DNA of 64,000 bases from Streptomyces ortus (GCF_026341275.1 NZ_JAIFZO010000002.1:3201264-3265263), one strand, 5' to 3'; positions 29,386-39,969 are shown, counted from the first letter of the stretch. A program made the numbers and translations. The notes: generated by a model not told the origin, from the sequence alone.

Positions 29386-30153
29386 ATGACTGTGCATCTC
29401 GAAGTCGCCGAGGGCGTCGGCACGATCCGCCTCGACCGTCCGCCCATGAACGCGCTGGACGTCGCCACCCAGGACCGGCTCAAGGAACTCGCCGAGGAGG
29501 CCACCCGCCGCGAGGACGTACGCGCGGTGATCCTCTACGGCGGCGAGAAGGTGTTCGCGGCGGGCGCGGACATCAAGGAGATGCAGGCCATGGACCACGC
29601 GGCCATGGTCGTACGCTCCCGGGCGCTGCAGGACTCCTTCACCGCGGTCACCCGCATCCCCAAGCCGGTCGTCGCCGCGGTCACCGGCTACGCGCTGGGC
29701 GGCGGCTGCGAACTGGCGCTGTGCGCCGACTTCAGGATCGCCGCGGACAACGCCAAGCTGGGCCAGCCGGAGATCCTCCTCGGTCTGATCCCGGGCGCCG
29801 GCGGCACCCAGCGCCTGTCCCGGCTGATCGGCCCCTCCCGCGCCAAGGACCTCATCTTCACCGGCCGCATGGTCAAGGCCGACGAGGCCCTGACGCTCGG
29901 CCTGGTGGACCGGGTCGTACCGGCCGCCGACGTGTACACCGAGGCGCACGCCTGGGCCGCGAAGCTCGCGCAGGGACCGGCGCTCGCGCTGCGCGCGGCC
30001 AAGGAGTCCGTCGACGTCGGCCTGGAGACGGACATCGAGACCGGGCTCGCGGTCGAACGCAACTGGTTCGCGGGCCTGTTCGCGACGGAGGACCGGGAGT
30101 CGGGGATGCGCAGCTTCGTCGAGGAGGGCCCGGGCAAGGCGAAGTTCCGCTGA
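29386..30153 (+). CDS. Enoyl-CoA hydratase/isomerase family protein
   Basis: 255-aa crotonase-fold enzyme. Visible: FAAGADIKEM (oxyanion loop), GYALGGGCELALCADFRIA (first catalytic Glu in GCELAL) and QPEILLGLIPGAGGTQRL (second Glu). Both Glu are present, so hydration of trans-2-enoyl-CoA in beta-oxidation or amino-acid catabolism is plausible. Single gene between a terminator and a 303-bp gap; no other fatty-acid genes adjoin. Cytosolic. Precise substrate cannot be told. Confidence 0.9.
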   Translation: MTVHLEVAEGVGTIRLDRPPMNALDVATQDRLKELAEEATRREDVRAVILYGGEKVFAAGADIKEMQAMDHAAMVVRSRALQDSFTAVTRIPKPVVAAVTGYALGGGCELALCADFRIAADNAKLGQPEILLGLIPGAGGTQRLSRLIGPSRAKDLIFTGRMVKADEALTLGLVDRVVPAADVYTEAHAWAAKLAQGPALALRAAKESVDVGLETDIETGLAVERNWFAGLFATEDRESGMRSFVEEGPGKAKFR

Positions 30154-30261
30154 GCGGCCGGCCGTTGAATCGATACCGCCGGTCCACTTGCTGTTGACGC
30201 GATGTATCACCCGTCCGCGTGGAGATATGGCGCGGAGGGACGGCTTATCCGACTCTTAAGA

Positions 30262-30275
30262 CAGCCTTAAGGCTG
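30262..30275. promoter_or_regulatory. 14-bp palindrome in the 30154-30456 gap
   Basis: CAGCCTTAAGGCTG is a perfect palindrome within an AT-richer patch (30244-30276) ~180 bp upstream of the HATPase start. A second CTTAAG lies just before it. Candidate operator. The rest of the 303-bp gap shows no other feature I can name. Confidence 0.35.
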
Positions 30276-30456
30276 CCTTGCGGGGGAGCGCGGTCGATTG
30301 CCCCCAACGGCCCTGTTCACGCAGGCCAGTTGGGGTGCATGGGTCGCAGTGATGCCGATGGCATATGTCAATCGGATGATGCGGAACAACGGGTTCCGGG
30401 GGGTGTATTCCTCCGGAACACCCCGAAGAAGCCCTTCCGGGGGTCATGATGGGGGC

Positions 30457-30960
30457 ATGGCGGGGCTGGAGGGTATCGAACAGCCGCGGCGGCACGGGAG
30501 TGCGACCGCGGCGCGTTGGTCGCCTGCTGTCGAGGACGAACACGCGCTGAAGGCACTGGAGCTGTTCGGCGATCCCACCGAGGCGGAGGTGCCGCTGCCG
30601 TCCCGGCCGGAGTCCGCCGCCGCGGCGCGCCGGCTCACCCAGGTCGTGGTGCTCCGCCAGTGGGGGCTCTCGCCGAAGATGACCGAGGATGCCGTGTTAC
30701 TGGTGTCGGAACTCGTGGGCAACGCCGTGCGGCATACGGGGGCGCGGGTCTTCGGGCTCCGGATGCGGCGCCGGCGCGGCTGGATCCGGGTCGAGGTCCG
30801 TGACCCCTCGCGGGGGTTGCCGTGTCTGATGCCGGTGCAGGACATGGACGTCAGCGGGCGGGGCCTGTTCCTCGTCGACAAACTCTCCGACCGCTGGGGG
30901 GTCGACCTCCTGCCGCGCGGCAAGACGACGTGGTTCGAAATGCGGGTGGCGGACCGCTAG
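30457..30960 (+). CDS. HATPase-domain (anti-sigma/RsbW-like) protein with a TTA codon
   Basis: 167 aa. ATG 30457 (MAGLEGIEQPRR) fits the family; the longer frame has no resemblance. GHKL ATPase fold: N-box LVSELVGNAVRHTGA, G1-type VRDPSRG and G2-type DVSGRGLFLVDKLSDRWGV, as in the many streptomycete RsbW-like regulators without a kinase dimerisation domain. Codon 81 (30697-30699) is TTA, the leucine codon read only by the bldA tRNA in Streptomyces, so translation should be developmentally gated. I found no other in-frame TTA in the window. Partner sigma or anti-anti-sigma factor unknown. Confidence 0.85.
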   Translation: MAGLEGIEQPRRHGSATAARWSPAVEDEHALKALELFGDPTEAEVPLPSRPESAAAARRLTQVVVLRQWGLSPKMTEDAVLLVSELVGNAVRHTGARVFGLRMRRRRGWIRVEVRDPSRGLPCLMPVQDMDVSGRGLFLVDKLSDRWGVDLLPRGKTTWFEMRVADR

Positions 30961-31046
30961 GGGTGCCTCGCCCCCGCCGCCCCTACCCGTTCCCATCCAC
31001 ACAGGGGGCTGCGCCCCCTCGCCCCCCTATCGCGCTGCGCGCTCGT

Positions 31047-31093
31047 CCTCAAACGCCGGACGGGCTACCAGATAGCCTGTCCGGCGTTTGAGG
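31047..31093. repeat. Streptomyces-type intergenic inverted repeat (likely bidirectional terminator)
   Basis: CCTCAAACGCCGGACGGGCT pairs with its near-complement across a 7-nt loop (20-bp stem, one G-U). The CCTCAAACGCCGGAC palindrome with flanking GGGGGCAGCGCCCCC-like runs is, to my knowledge, a common dispersed intergenic repeat in Streptomyces. It lies between the HATPase gene and the ADP-ribosyltransferase gene. Confidence 0.7.
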
Positions 31094-31247
31094 ACCGGGG
31101 GTTCGGGGGCAGCGCCCCCGAGTCAGTGTCGGGAACGGGTAGGGGCGGCGGGGGCGAGACAAACCCGCTGGCAACCCCGCCCACGGACTCGCCGCCGAAC
31201 GAGTGAGGGTCCGCCCCCGAAGCAGACCCCGCCGAGATCGTGCTCCC

Positions 31248-31853
31248 ATGATCACAACCCGCTGGAAGCGTCACGCAACCACCCTCGCCCTCACCCTGAC
31301 CGCACTCCTCACCACCTCCGCCGCAACACCCCCCACCAGCCCGCCCACCGCAAAGGCGGCAGCCGCCCCCGCCTGCCCCCGGTACGCGGACCCCGTGCAC
31401 GCCGCCGCCGACCACCGCGTCGACGTCGACCGCATCACCCCCGACCCCGTCTGGCGCACCGGCTGCGGCACGCTCTACCGCAGCGACGGCCGCGGCCCCT
31501 CCGTCGTCTTCGAGCAGGGCTTCCTGCCGAAGGACGTCATCGACGGCCAGTACGACATCGAGCAGTACGTCCTGGTCAACCAGCCCTCCCCGTACGTCTC
31601 CACGAGCTACGACCACGACCTCTACAAGACGTGGTGGAAGAGCGGCTACAACTACTACATCGACGCCCCGGGCGGCGTGGACGTCAACAGGACCATCGGC
31701 GACACCCACAGGTGGGCCGACCAGGTCGAGGTCGCCTTCCCGGGCGGTATCGCGCGGCAGTACATCATCGGCGTCTGCCCCGTCGACAAGAAGACCAAGA
31801 CCGAGATCATGAGCGACTGCGAGAGCAACCCGCACTACGAGCCCTGGCACTGA
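31248..31853 (+). CDS. Secreted pierisin/ScARP-scabin-like mono-ADP-ribosyltransferase
   Basis: 201 aa with a Sec signal peptide (TTRWKRHATTLALTLTALL, Pro/Ala-rich tail). The mature part has the R-STS-QxE layout of the pierisin-like family. Arg lies in TLYRSDGRGPSVVFEQGF, the STS block in PYVSTSYDHDLYKTWWKSG, and the Q-x-E catalytic turn in WADQVEVAFPGG. Four Cys could form disulfides. Characterised members (ScARP of S. coelicolor, scabin of S. scabies) transfer ADP-ribose from NAD+ to guanine bases or guanosine; that activity here is inference from the motifs. No immunity or repair partner is adjacent. ATG 31248 lacks a clear ribosome binding site; an in-frame GTG is at 31203. Confidence 0.85.
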   Translation: MITTRWKRHATTLALTLTALLTTSAATPPTSPPTAKAAAAPACPRYADPVHAAADHRVDVDRITPDPVWRTGCGTLYRSDGRGPSVVFEQGFLPKDVIDGQYDIEQYVLVNQPSPYVSTSYDHDLYKTWWKSGYNYYIDAPGGVDVNRTIGDTHRWADQVEVAFPGGIARQYIIGVCPVDKKTKTEIMSDCESNPHYEPWH

Positions 31854-31942
31854 GGAGTCCGCCCGGGTGGTCGGCGCGCCGCGTGCCGGAGTGGAACGTT
31901 AATCTGACCTCGTCAGTGAAGCACCACGAAGGGGCGGGTCCG

Positions 31943-32155
31943 GTGGCGGACATCGAGGAAGCACGCAAGGCGTTCGAGCGCATCGACGTGGACGGGGACG
32001 GCTACATCACCGCCGCCGAGTTCAAGAAGGCCCTGGCCCAGGGCGGGGACTGGAACGTCACGGAGTCGGTGGCCGAGGCCGTCATCGCCGCCCAGGACCT
32101 CAACGGCGACAAGCTGCTCTCGTTCGACGAGTTCTGGGCCCACATCAACAAGTGA
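31943..32155 (+). CDS. Small EF-hand calcium-binding protein
   Basis: 70-aa calmodulin-like protein with two EF-hands: loop 1 DVDGDGYITAAE and loop 2 DLNGDKLLSFDE, each with Asp/Asn/Glu at calcium-ligating positions. GTG start follows AAGGGGCGG. No signal peptide, so intracellular. Similar to the CabC/CabD-type calcium-binding proteins of S. coelicolor, linked there to calcium buffering and aerial growth (from memory; partner unknown here). Monocistronic, with a clear terminator 10 bp after the stop. Confidence 0.9.
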   Translation: MADIEEARKAFERIDVDGDGYITAAEFKKALAQGGDWNVTESVAEAVIAAQDLNGDKLLSFDEFWAHINK

Positions 32156-32164
32156 CCCCGGCAC

Positions 32165-32199
32165 AAGGGGCGCCCACCGGTTCACGGAGGGCGCCCCTT
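32165..32199 (+). terminator. Terminator of the EF-hand gene
   Basis: AAGGGGCGCCC and GGGCGCCCCTT form an 11-bp perfect stem with a 13-nt loop, starting 10 bp after the stop. Confidence 0.75.
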
Positions 32200-32301
32200 C
32201 GCCGTGTTCGGCCATCCGGGTGGAGAGTGGAATAGCCCGGTATGCCCCGGGGTTGGTACAGGGCGTCAGGAGCCCCTCCCACCCCTCGAAGGGCGAGTCC
32301 C

Positions 32302-32961
32302 ATGAAGATCGGCATCATCGGAGCAGGAAACATCGGCGGCAACCTCACCCGGCGCCTCACCGCACTCGGGCACGACGTGTACGTGGCCAACTCCCGCGGC
32401 CCGCAGACGCTCACGGCCCTGGCGGAGGAGACCGGAGCCACCCCCGTGAGCGTCGAGGAGGCCCCCCGGGGCGCCGAGATCGTCGTCGTCACGATTCCCC
32501 TGAAGGCGATTCCCGACCTGCCGTCCGGACTGCTGGACCAGGCGGCCGACGGAGTGACCGTCATCGACACCGGCAACTACTACCCGCAGCGGGACGGCCG
32601 GATCGCCGCGATCCTGGACGAGGGCCTCACGGAGTCCCGCTGGACGGCCCAGCACCTCGGCCACACGGTCGTGAAGGCCTTCAACGGCACGTACGCGCAG
32701 GACATCCTGGACCGTCCCCGCCCGGCCGGCGCCGCCGACCGCATCGCCCTGCCGGTGGCGGCGGACGACCCGGCCGCCAAGCAGGTCGTACGCGCCCTCA
32801 TCGACGAACTCGGCTTCGACACCGTGGACTCGGGCACCCTCGACGACTCCTGGCGCCAGCAGCCCGGCACCCCCGTCTACGGCCTCCAGGCGGACGTGGA
32901 CGGGGTGACGAAGGCCCTGGCGGAGGCGTCCAGGGAACGCACCCCGGACTTCACCGCGTAA
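32302..32961 (+). CDS. NADP-binding F420-reductase-like / NAD(P)-dependent oxidoreductase
   Basis: 219 aa. Rossmann start MKIGIIGAGNIGGNL and NADP-type loop YVANSRGPQTL (Ser-Arg after strand 2), then IVVVTIPLKAIPDLP and VIDTGNYYPQRDG. This is the fold of F420H2:NADP oxidoreductase and the NADPH-dependent F420 reductase-like family (COG2085). VVKAFNGTYAQDIL matches family members that may lack F420 binding. ATG preceded by GAAGGGCGAG. Stands alone, convergent with the MOSC gene. The dinucleotide fold is sure; cofactor F420 use is not. Confidence 0.8.
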   Translation: MKIGIIGAGNIGGNLTRRLTALGHDVYVANSRGPQTLTALAEETGATPVSVEEAPRGAEIVVVTIPLKAIPDLPSGLLDQAADGVTVIDTGNYYPQRDGRIAAILDEGLTESRWTAQHLGHTVVKAFNGTYAQDILDRPRPAGAADRIALPVAADDPAAKQVVRALIDELGFDTVDSGTLDDSWRQQPGTPVYGLQADVDGVTKALAEASRERTPDFTA

Positions 32962-32977
32962 CCCCTTCGCCCACCGC

Positions 32978-33520
32978 TCAGACGATCTCCAACGGCAGAT
33001 GCGGCCCGGCCGGCAGTTCGACCTCGACGGGGTCCCCGGGCCGCACGAGCCCGCCGGCGACGACCACACTCATGATCCCGGACCTGAACCGGGGCCCGCC
33101 GTCCTCGCCCCGGCCCACGACCTGCTTCATGAGCCCCTTCTGAAAGGTGTCGATCTGCGCACAGGGATTGCGCAGCCCGGTGACCTCCACCACGGCCTCG
33201 TCCCCGAGCCGCAGCAGGGTCCCGGCCGGCAGTCCCAGCAGATCGAGGCCCCGGGTGGTGACGTTCTCCCCGAGCTGCCCGGCCGCGACCTCGAACCCGG
33301 CCGCCCGGACCTCGTCGAACAGTTCCTCGTGGATGAGGTGCACCTGCCGCAGATTGGGCCGCGAGGGATCCTTCCGCATGCGGAACCGGTGCTTGACGGT
33401 GACCCCGGCATGCACATCACCCTCGACCCCGAGCCCCGCGAGCAGCGTGACGCTCTCCCGATTCGGCTTGCTGAACGAGTACACATCATTGCTGCTCACC
33501 GCAGCGACACTCCCGCCCAT
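32978..33520 (-). CDS. MOSC domain-containing protein
   Basis: 180 aa single MOSC (molybdenum-cofactor sulfurase C-terminal) domain: LLAGLGVEGDVHAG, LRQVHLIHEELFDEV, GQLGENVTTRGLDLLGLP and a conserved Cys in GLRNPCAQID. Such stand-alone YiiM/YuaD-like proteins are thought to bind Moco or carry sulfur; a molybdoenzyme of N-hydroxylated-compound detoxification is one possibility. No molybdenum genes nearby. Convergent with the preceding oxidoreductase (16 bp). Confidence 0.85.
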   Translation of the reverse strand: MGGSVAAVSSNDVYSFSKPNRESVTLLAGLGVEGDVHAGVTVKHRFRMRKDPSRPNLRQVHLIHEELFDEVRAAGFEVAAGQLGENVTTRGLDLLGLPAGTLLRLGDEAVVEVTGLRNPCAQIDTFQKGLMKQVVGRGEDGGPRFRSGIMSVVVAGGLVRPGDPVEVELPAGPHLPLEIV

Positions 33521-33565
33521 TGCTGAGCAGCCTCCCCTCGTACCGGGACCGTTCGGCCGGACGCC

Positions 33566-34123
33566 TCAGGCGTCCTCGGCCCATTCTCGCAGGGCCGCCT
33601 TGCTGGAGAAATCGGCGACGTTCTTGTCCAGCGGGTCGTCCGTGTACTGGTGGAAGCGCCACTTGGCCTGGATGCGGGGCTTGCCCGACGACACATAGTC
33701 GGCGATCCACAGACCGTCACCGGCATAGGACGTCGTGTCCACGTTCAACCAGAAGCTCCGGTTGCAGTACAGAAGGACCCTGTTGTTCGGCCGCAGTTCG
33801 CGCACCTTGCGGATGAAGCGGTCCTTCTCGGCGTTGCTGGCGTGGGTGCCCTCGCCCGTCGTCTCCCAGTCCACGGCGAGGATGTCGCCCGCCTTCTCCG
33901 GGGCCTTGCTGACGAAGTACTCGGCCTGGGCGGTGAGGTTGCCGGGCCACAGGAAGTGGTAGAACCCCACCACGCAGCCGGCGTCCCTGGCCCGCTTCGT
34001 CTGCGCGCTCAGCTTCGGGTTGACGTACGTCCGGCCTTCCGTGGCCTTGACGAAGACGAAGGACAGACCTTCCGTGCTGTACGAGGACGACTGGTAGGCG
34101 CTTACGTCGATGCCGCGCAACAT
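33566..34123 (-). CDS. GH25 muramidase without signal peptide
   Basis: 185-aa N-acetylmuramidase (GH25) domain only: RGIDVSAYQ (catalytic-site Asp), FVFVKATEGRTYVNP, GFYHFLW and ILAVDWETTGEG (DxE catalytic pair), ending IADYVSSGKPRIQAKWRFHQYTD. Strong AAGGAG box 6 nt before the ATG. There is no signal peptide or wall-binding repeat, so secretion needs another route (holin-like, as in phage endolysins, or lysis). No phage genes adjoin. Gene order places it between MOSC and sdaA on the same strand. Confidence 0.88.
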   Translation of the reverse strand: MLRGIDVSAYQSSSYSTEGLSFVFVKATEGRTYVNPKLSAQTKRARDAGCVVGFYHFLWPGNLTAQAEYFVSKAPEKAGDILAVDWETTGEGTHASNAEKDRFIRKVRELRPNNRVLLYCNRSFWLNVDTTSYAGDGLWIADYVSSGKPRIQAKWRFHQYTDDPLDKNVADFSSKAALREWAEDA

Positions 34124-34297
34124 GCGTGACTCCTTGGTGCTGGGTGGCCGGAAACACGGACGTGCCTCCTGGGGCCTGTGGGGGGCAATCCCCTTTGTGG
34201 TGCCCGCACTTGGCCCGTACTACCCTCACGCCCACCGACGCCCCGAAGGTTGCGCCGGAGCACGCGCCCCCCGGAACAGGTCCAGGTTCCCAGCCGC

Positions 34298-35683
<1,386 letters not shown>

Positions 35684-35750
35684 GGGAACTCCTCAAAACG
35701 GGGTGAAGCGGGGTGGAGCGGAGAGGGTCGGGCGGCAGGGATCCGGGCCA

Positions 35751-35789
35751 CGGGGTACCGCGTGCACATCCAGTGTGCGCGGTACCCCG
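35751..35789 (-). terminator. Hairpin between glyA and sdaA
   Basis: CGGGGTACCGCG and its perfect complement (12 bp) around 15 nt, 10 bp beyond the glyA stop. It likely ends or attenuates the gcv-glyA transcript before sdaA. Confidence 0.7.
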
Positions 35790-35798
35790 CGAAACGGA

Positions 35799-37061
35799 CT
35801 ACTTGCCCAGGCCGGGGTACAGCGGGTGCTTCTCGGCCAGAGCCGTCACCCGGGCCTTGAGCGCCGCCGCGTCGAAGACCGGCTTCAGCGTCTCGGCGAT
35901 GACGTCCGCGACCTCGGCGAAGTCCTCGGCCGTGAAGCCGCGGGTGGCGAGCGCGGGCGTACCGATCCGCAGGCCCGAGGTGACCATCGGCGGCCGGGGG
36001 TCGTTCGGGACGGCGTTGCGGTTGACCGTGATGCCGACCTCGTGGAGCCGGTCCTCGGCCTGCTGCCCGTCCAGCTCGGACTCGCGCAGGTCGACCAGGA
36101 TGAGGTGCACGTCCGTGCCGCCGGAGAGCACGTTCACCCCGGCCTCGCGGGCGTCGGCCGCCGTCAGCCGCTCGGCGAGGATGCGCGCGCCGTCGACCGT
36201 ACGCTCCTGGCGCTCCTTGAACTCCTCGGTGGCGGCGACCTTGAAGGAGACCGCCTTGGCCGCGATCACGTGCTCCAGGGGGCCGCCCTGGAAGCCCGGG
36301 AAGACGGACGAGTTCAGCTTCTTCGCGAAGGCCTTCTTGGCGAGGATGATCCCGCCGCGGGGCCCGCCGAGCGTCTTGTGGGTGGTGGAGGTGACCACGT
36401 CCGCGTACTCCACCGGGTTCGGGTGCAGGCCCGCCGCGACGAGGCCCGCGAAGTGCGCCATGTCGACCCACAGGTACGCCTCGACCTCGTCCGCGATCCG
36501 GCGGAACTCGGCGAAGTCCAGCTGCCGGGGGTACGCCGACCAGCCCGCGATGATCACCTTGGGGCGGTGCTCCTTGGCGAGTCGCTCGACCTCGGCCATG
36601 TCGACCAGGCCGGCGTCGTCCACGTGGTAGGCGACCACGTCGAATTGCTTGCCGGAGAAGTTCAGCCGCATCCCGTGGGTCAGGTGACCGCCGTGGGCGA
36701 GGTCCAGACCGAGGATGGTGTCACCGGGCCGGGCCAGCGCGAACAGCGCGGCCTGGTTGGCGGAGGCGCCCGAGTGCGGCTGCACGTTGGCGTACTCGGC
36801 GCCGAACAGCTCCTTGACCCGGTCGATGGCGATCTGCTCGGCCACGTCGACGTGCTCGCAGCCGCCGTAGTAGCGGCGGCCGGGGTAGCCCTCGGCGTAC
36901 TTGTTGGTGAGGACCGAGCCCTGGGCCTCCATGACCGCGACCGGGGCGAAGTTCTCCGAGGCGATCATCTCGAGGGTGGACTGCTGACGGTGCAGTTCGG
37001 CGTCCAGGGCGGCGGCGACGTCCGGGTCGAGTTCGTGCAGGGGCGTGTTCAGAAGCGACAT
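35799..37061 (-). CDS. glyA: Serine hydroxymethyltransferase
   Basis: PLP enzyme interconverting serine and glycine with tetrahydrofolate. 420 aa, usual length. Motifs: MIASENFAP, GYPGRRYYGGCEHVD, QPHSGASANQAALFAL, VDMAHFAGLVAAG and the PLP lysine in VVTSTTHKTLGGPRGG. ATG preceded by AAGGA. Lies 46 bp downstream of gcvH in a gcvT-gcvH-glyA unit, so probably also under the upstream glycine riboswitch. Confidence 0.95.
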   Translation of the reverse strand: MSLLNTPLHELDPDVAAALDAELHRQQSTLEMIASENFAPVAVMEAQGSVLTNKYAEGYPGRRYYGGCEHVDVAEQIAIDRVKELFGAEYANVQPHSGASANQAALFALARPGDTILGLDLAHGGHLTHGMRLNFSGKQFDVVAYHVDDAGLVDMAEVERLAKEHRPKVIIAGWSAYPRQLDFAEFRRIADEVEAYLWVDMAHFAGLVAAGLHPNPVEYADVVTSTTHKTLGGPRGGIILAKKAFAKKLNSSVFPGFQGGPLEHVIAAKAVSFKVAATEEFKERQERTVDGARILAERLTAADAREAGVNVLSGGTDVHLILVDLRESELDGQQAEDRLHEVGITVNRNAVPNDPRPPMVTSGLRIGTPALATRGFTAEDFAEVADVIAETLKPVFDAAALKARVTALAEKHPLYPGLGK

Positions 37062-37107
37062 CGGTCTGGGGTCCTTAGCGAGGAGCCGGAAGGGCGGGGA
37101 GCCGGAG

Positions 37108-37485
37108 TCAGGAGCCGGAGAATTCGGCGTACTCGGCGGCGGAGAGCAGGTCCTTCGGCTCGTCCGTCACCCGTACCTTGAAGAGCCAGCCACCCTCGAA
37201 GGGGGCGGTGTTCACCAGCGCGGGGTCGTCCACGACATCCTGGTTGATCTCGGTGATCTCACCGGTGACGGGCGAGTACAGGTCGCTGACCGACTTGGTC
37301 GACTCCAGCTCGCCGCAGGTCTCGCCCGCGGTCACCGCGGCACCGACCTCGGGGAGCTGGACGTACACCACGTCGCCGAGCGCGTTGGCCGCGTGCTCCG
37401 TGATGCCGACCGTCGAGACGCCGTCCTCGGCGCCCGACAGCCACTCGTGCTCCTTGCTGTAACGCAGCTCTTGGGGGTTGCTCAT
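37108..37485 (-). CDS. gcvH: Glycine cleavage system H protein
   Basis: 125-aa lipoyl carrier shuttling the aminomethyl group between P, T and L proteins. Lipoyl-lysine in GELESTKSVSDLYSPVTGE; N-terminal RYSKEHEWL and C-terminal DLLSAAEYAEF fit the family. AGGAG upstream of the ATG. gcvT lies 127 bp upstream; gcvP is not in the window, so it must be encoded elsewhere, as in other streptomycetes. Confidence 0.95.
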   Translation of the reverse strand: MSNPQELRYSKEHEWLSGAEDGVSTVGITEHAANALGDVVYVQLPEVGAAVTAGETCGELESTKSVSDLYSPVTGEITEINQDVVDDPALVNTAPFEGGWLFKVRVTDEPKDLLSAAEYAEFSGS

Positions 37486-37612
37486 GGCGTGAATTCTCCT
37501 GTACGCGGGTGAGTGCTGATGCCGGGGGAGTACGGGTGAGCTGGGTGGATGTGCCCAGAATCACGTGTGGCGCCTGCCGACCGGCGTCACGGGCGGTGCT
37601 TGCGGACCAGTG

Positions 37613-38740
<1,128 letters not shown>

Positions 38741-38779
38741 CGGCGGGGCTCCCAAGGCATGACGGCGAGGTCGTTCCTC

Positions 38780-39010
38780 CCCATCTGTCATCGGAACCTG
38801 AGAGGTTCGCCGTGGCCACCGGTGAACACCGGGGTCACTGACTTGCACCTTGGGTGGGGCCGACGCCCTGACGGTCAGGGGGCGGCCCGCTTTTCAGATG
38901 TGCCTCGTCCGCGCGGTAACGGGGGCCTGAGAGATTCAAGGGAGGGACTTGCTCCTTCGGCGCCCGGGCATTCGTACACCTGGGTGTACGTGTTTCCCGG
39001 AACTCTCCCG
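38780..39010 (-). promoter_or_regulatory. Tandem glycine riboswitch (gcvT leader)
   Basis: On the minus strand, reading towards gcvT, two glycine-aptamer cores occur. Aptamer 1 begins GGAGAGTTCC (near 39008), with GAAGGAGCAAGTCC, then AATCTCTCAGG and ACCGCGCGGACGAGG. Aptamer 2 has GTGCAAGTCAGTG, then AACCTCTCAGG and GATGACAGATGGGG. The GCAAGNC and CTCTCAGG signatures are diagnostic of gcvT-type RNAs, and the two-aptamer layout matches the known class. The last aptamer ends ~40 nt before the gcvT ATG, so control may act on ribosome access. The remaining 222 bp up to 39232 hold the divergent promoters. Confidence 0.93.
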
Positions 39011-39111
39011 CGCGGATTCAAACGGCCGGTATGCAGTTGGCGGGCACATCATTGCACGCCCCCGGCCGGGGCAGCGGGCCGCGCGGGGTTCCGTGGGGGT
39101 AACCAGGGCGT

Positions 39112-39127
39112 TCACAGTGATCTGTGA
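39112..39127. promoter_or_regulatory. Small inverted repeat in the riboswitch/P-loop gene divergent region
   Basis: TCACAG-TGAT-CTGTGA, a 6-bp repeat ~105 bp upstream of the P-loop gene start and ~100 bp upstream of the riboswitch. Possible operator; weak evidence. Confidence 0.25.
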
Positions 39128-39232
39128 CGGGGCTGTGGCAGGACAAGAACAGAAACAGGGGGACCAGCGCATTACCTTCTCTTTACACTCGACGGAGATG
39201 GGTCTGCCGACCCCATGGGGAGGACGATCAGG

Positions 39233-39901
39233 GTGAACAGGACCACGGCGTACGCGACCAGTTCGGGCATCGCGCTGCCCAAGCAGCCACCCGCTCCGGC
39301 CAGGGAGGCGTGCGATCCGCTGGTGACGCCCGTCGTCCGCGATCTGCGGGCCCGCTCGGGACACAGCCCGCACGGTCTGCGCTTCGGCGCGGCCGATCTG
39401 GTGGTGGTCACGGGCCTGCCGGGCAGCGGCAAGTCGACCCTGATGCGCCGGGCGGTGACCGGCCGCCGCGTCGACTCCCAGGACACCCGCGACCGCTGGG
39501 ACGAGCGCCTGGCCCGCTTCCTGCCGTACGCGGTCTACCGGCCCCTCGTGCGCGCCGCGCACTACGCGGGTCTGCGCCGCGCCCTGCGCTCCGGCGAGGG
39601 CGTCGTCGTGCACGACTGCGGTACGCAGGCCTGGGTGCGCAGCTGGCTGGCGCGGGACGCCCGGCGCCGCGGCGGCACCCTGCACCTGCTGCTCCTCGAC
39701 GTCGATCCCGGCACGGCCCTGGACGGCCAGCGCGAGCGCGGCCGGGGCGTCTCGCGGTACGCGTTCGCGCGCCACCGCGGCGCGGTCGGCCGGCTGCTGC
39801 GCTCGGTGGAGAAGGGCGACCTCCCGGAGGGCTGCGGCTCCGCGGTGCTCGTCGACCGTGCCGCGGCGGACGTACTGCGCCGCATCGACTTCGGCGACTG
39901 A
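39233..39901 (+). CDS. P-loop (zeta-toxin/AAA-like) ATP-binding kinase-like protein
   Basis: 222 aa. GTG start chosen because GGAGG lies 9 nt upstream (an earlier ATG at 39215 would overlap that box). Walker A VVVTGLPGSGKSTLMRR, then VDSQDTRDRW, a DCGTQAWVRSWL segment, hhhhD strand LHLLLLDVD and an Arg-rich lid QRERGRGVSRYAFARHR. This is the layout of small P-loop nucleotide/polyol kinases or predicted kinases (AAA_33-like). Substrate unknown. Faces away from the glycine riboswitch and is followed after 68 bp by an SseB gene. Confidence 0.75.
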   Translation: MNRTTAYATSSGIALPKQPPAPAREACDPLVTPVVRDLRARSGHSPHGLRFGAADLVVVTGLPGSGKSTLMRRAVTGRRVDSQDTRDRWDERLARFLPYAVYRPLVRAAHYAGLRRALRSGEGVVVHDCGTQAWVRSWLARDARRRGGTLHLLLLDVDPGTALDGQRERGRGVSRYAFARHRGAVGRLLRSVEKGDLPEGCGSAVLVDRAAADVLRRIDFGD

Positions 39902-39969
39902 GGACGACGCGACGCAGGACGACTGACGACGACTAACCTCGTCAACCGCACAAGCGGTCGGAGCAGGCG

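Noticed and set aside
33566..34123. Prophage suggested by the GH25 lysin
   Set aside because: No integrase, structural, holin or attachment-site features within several kb.
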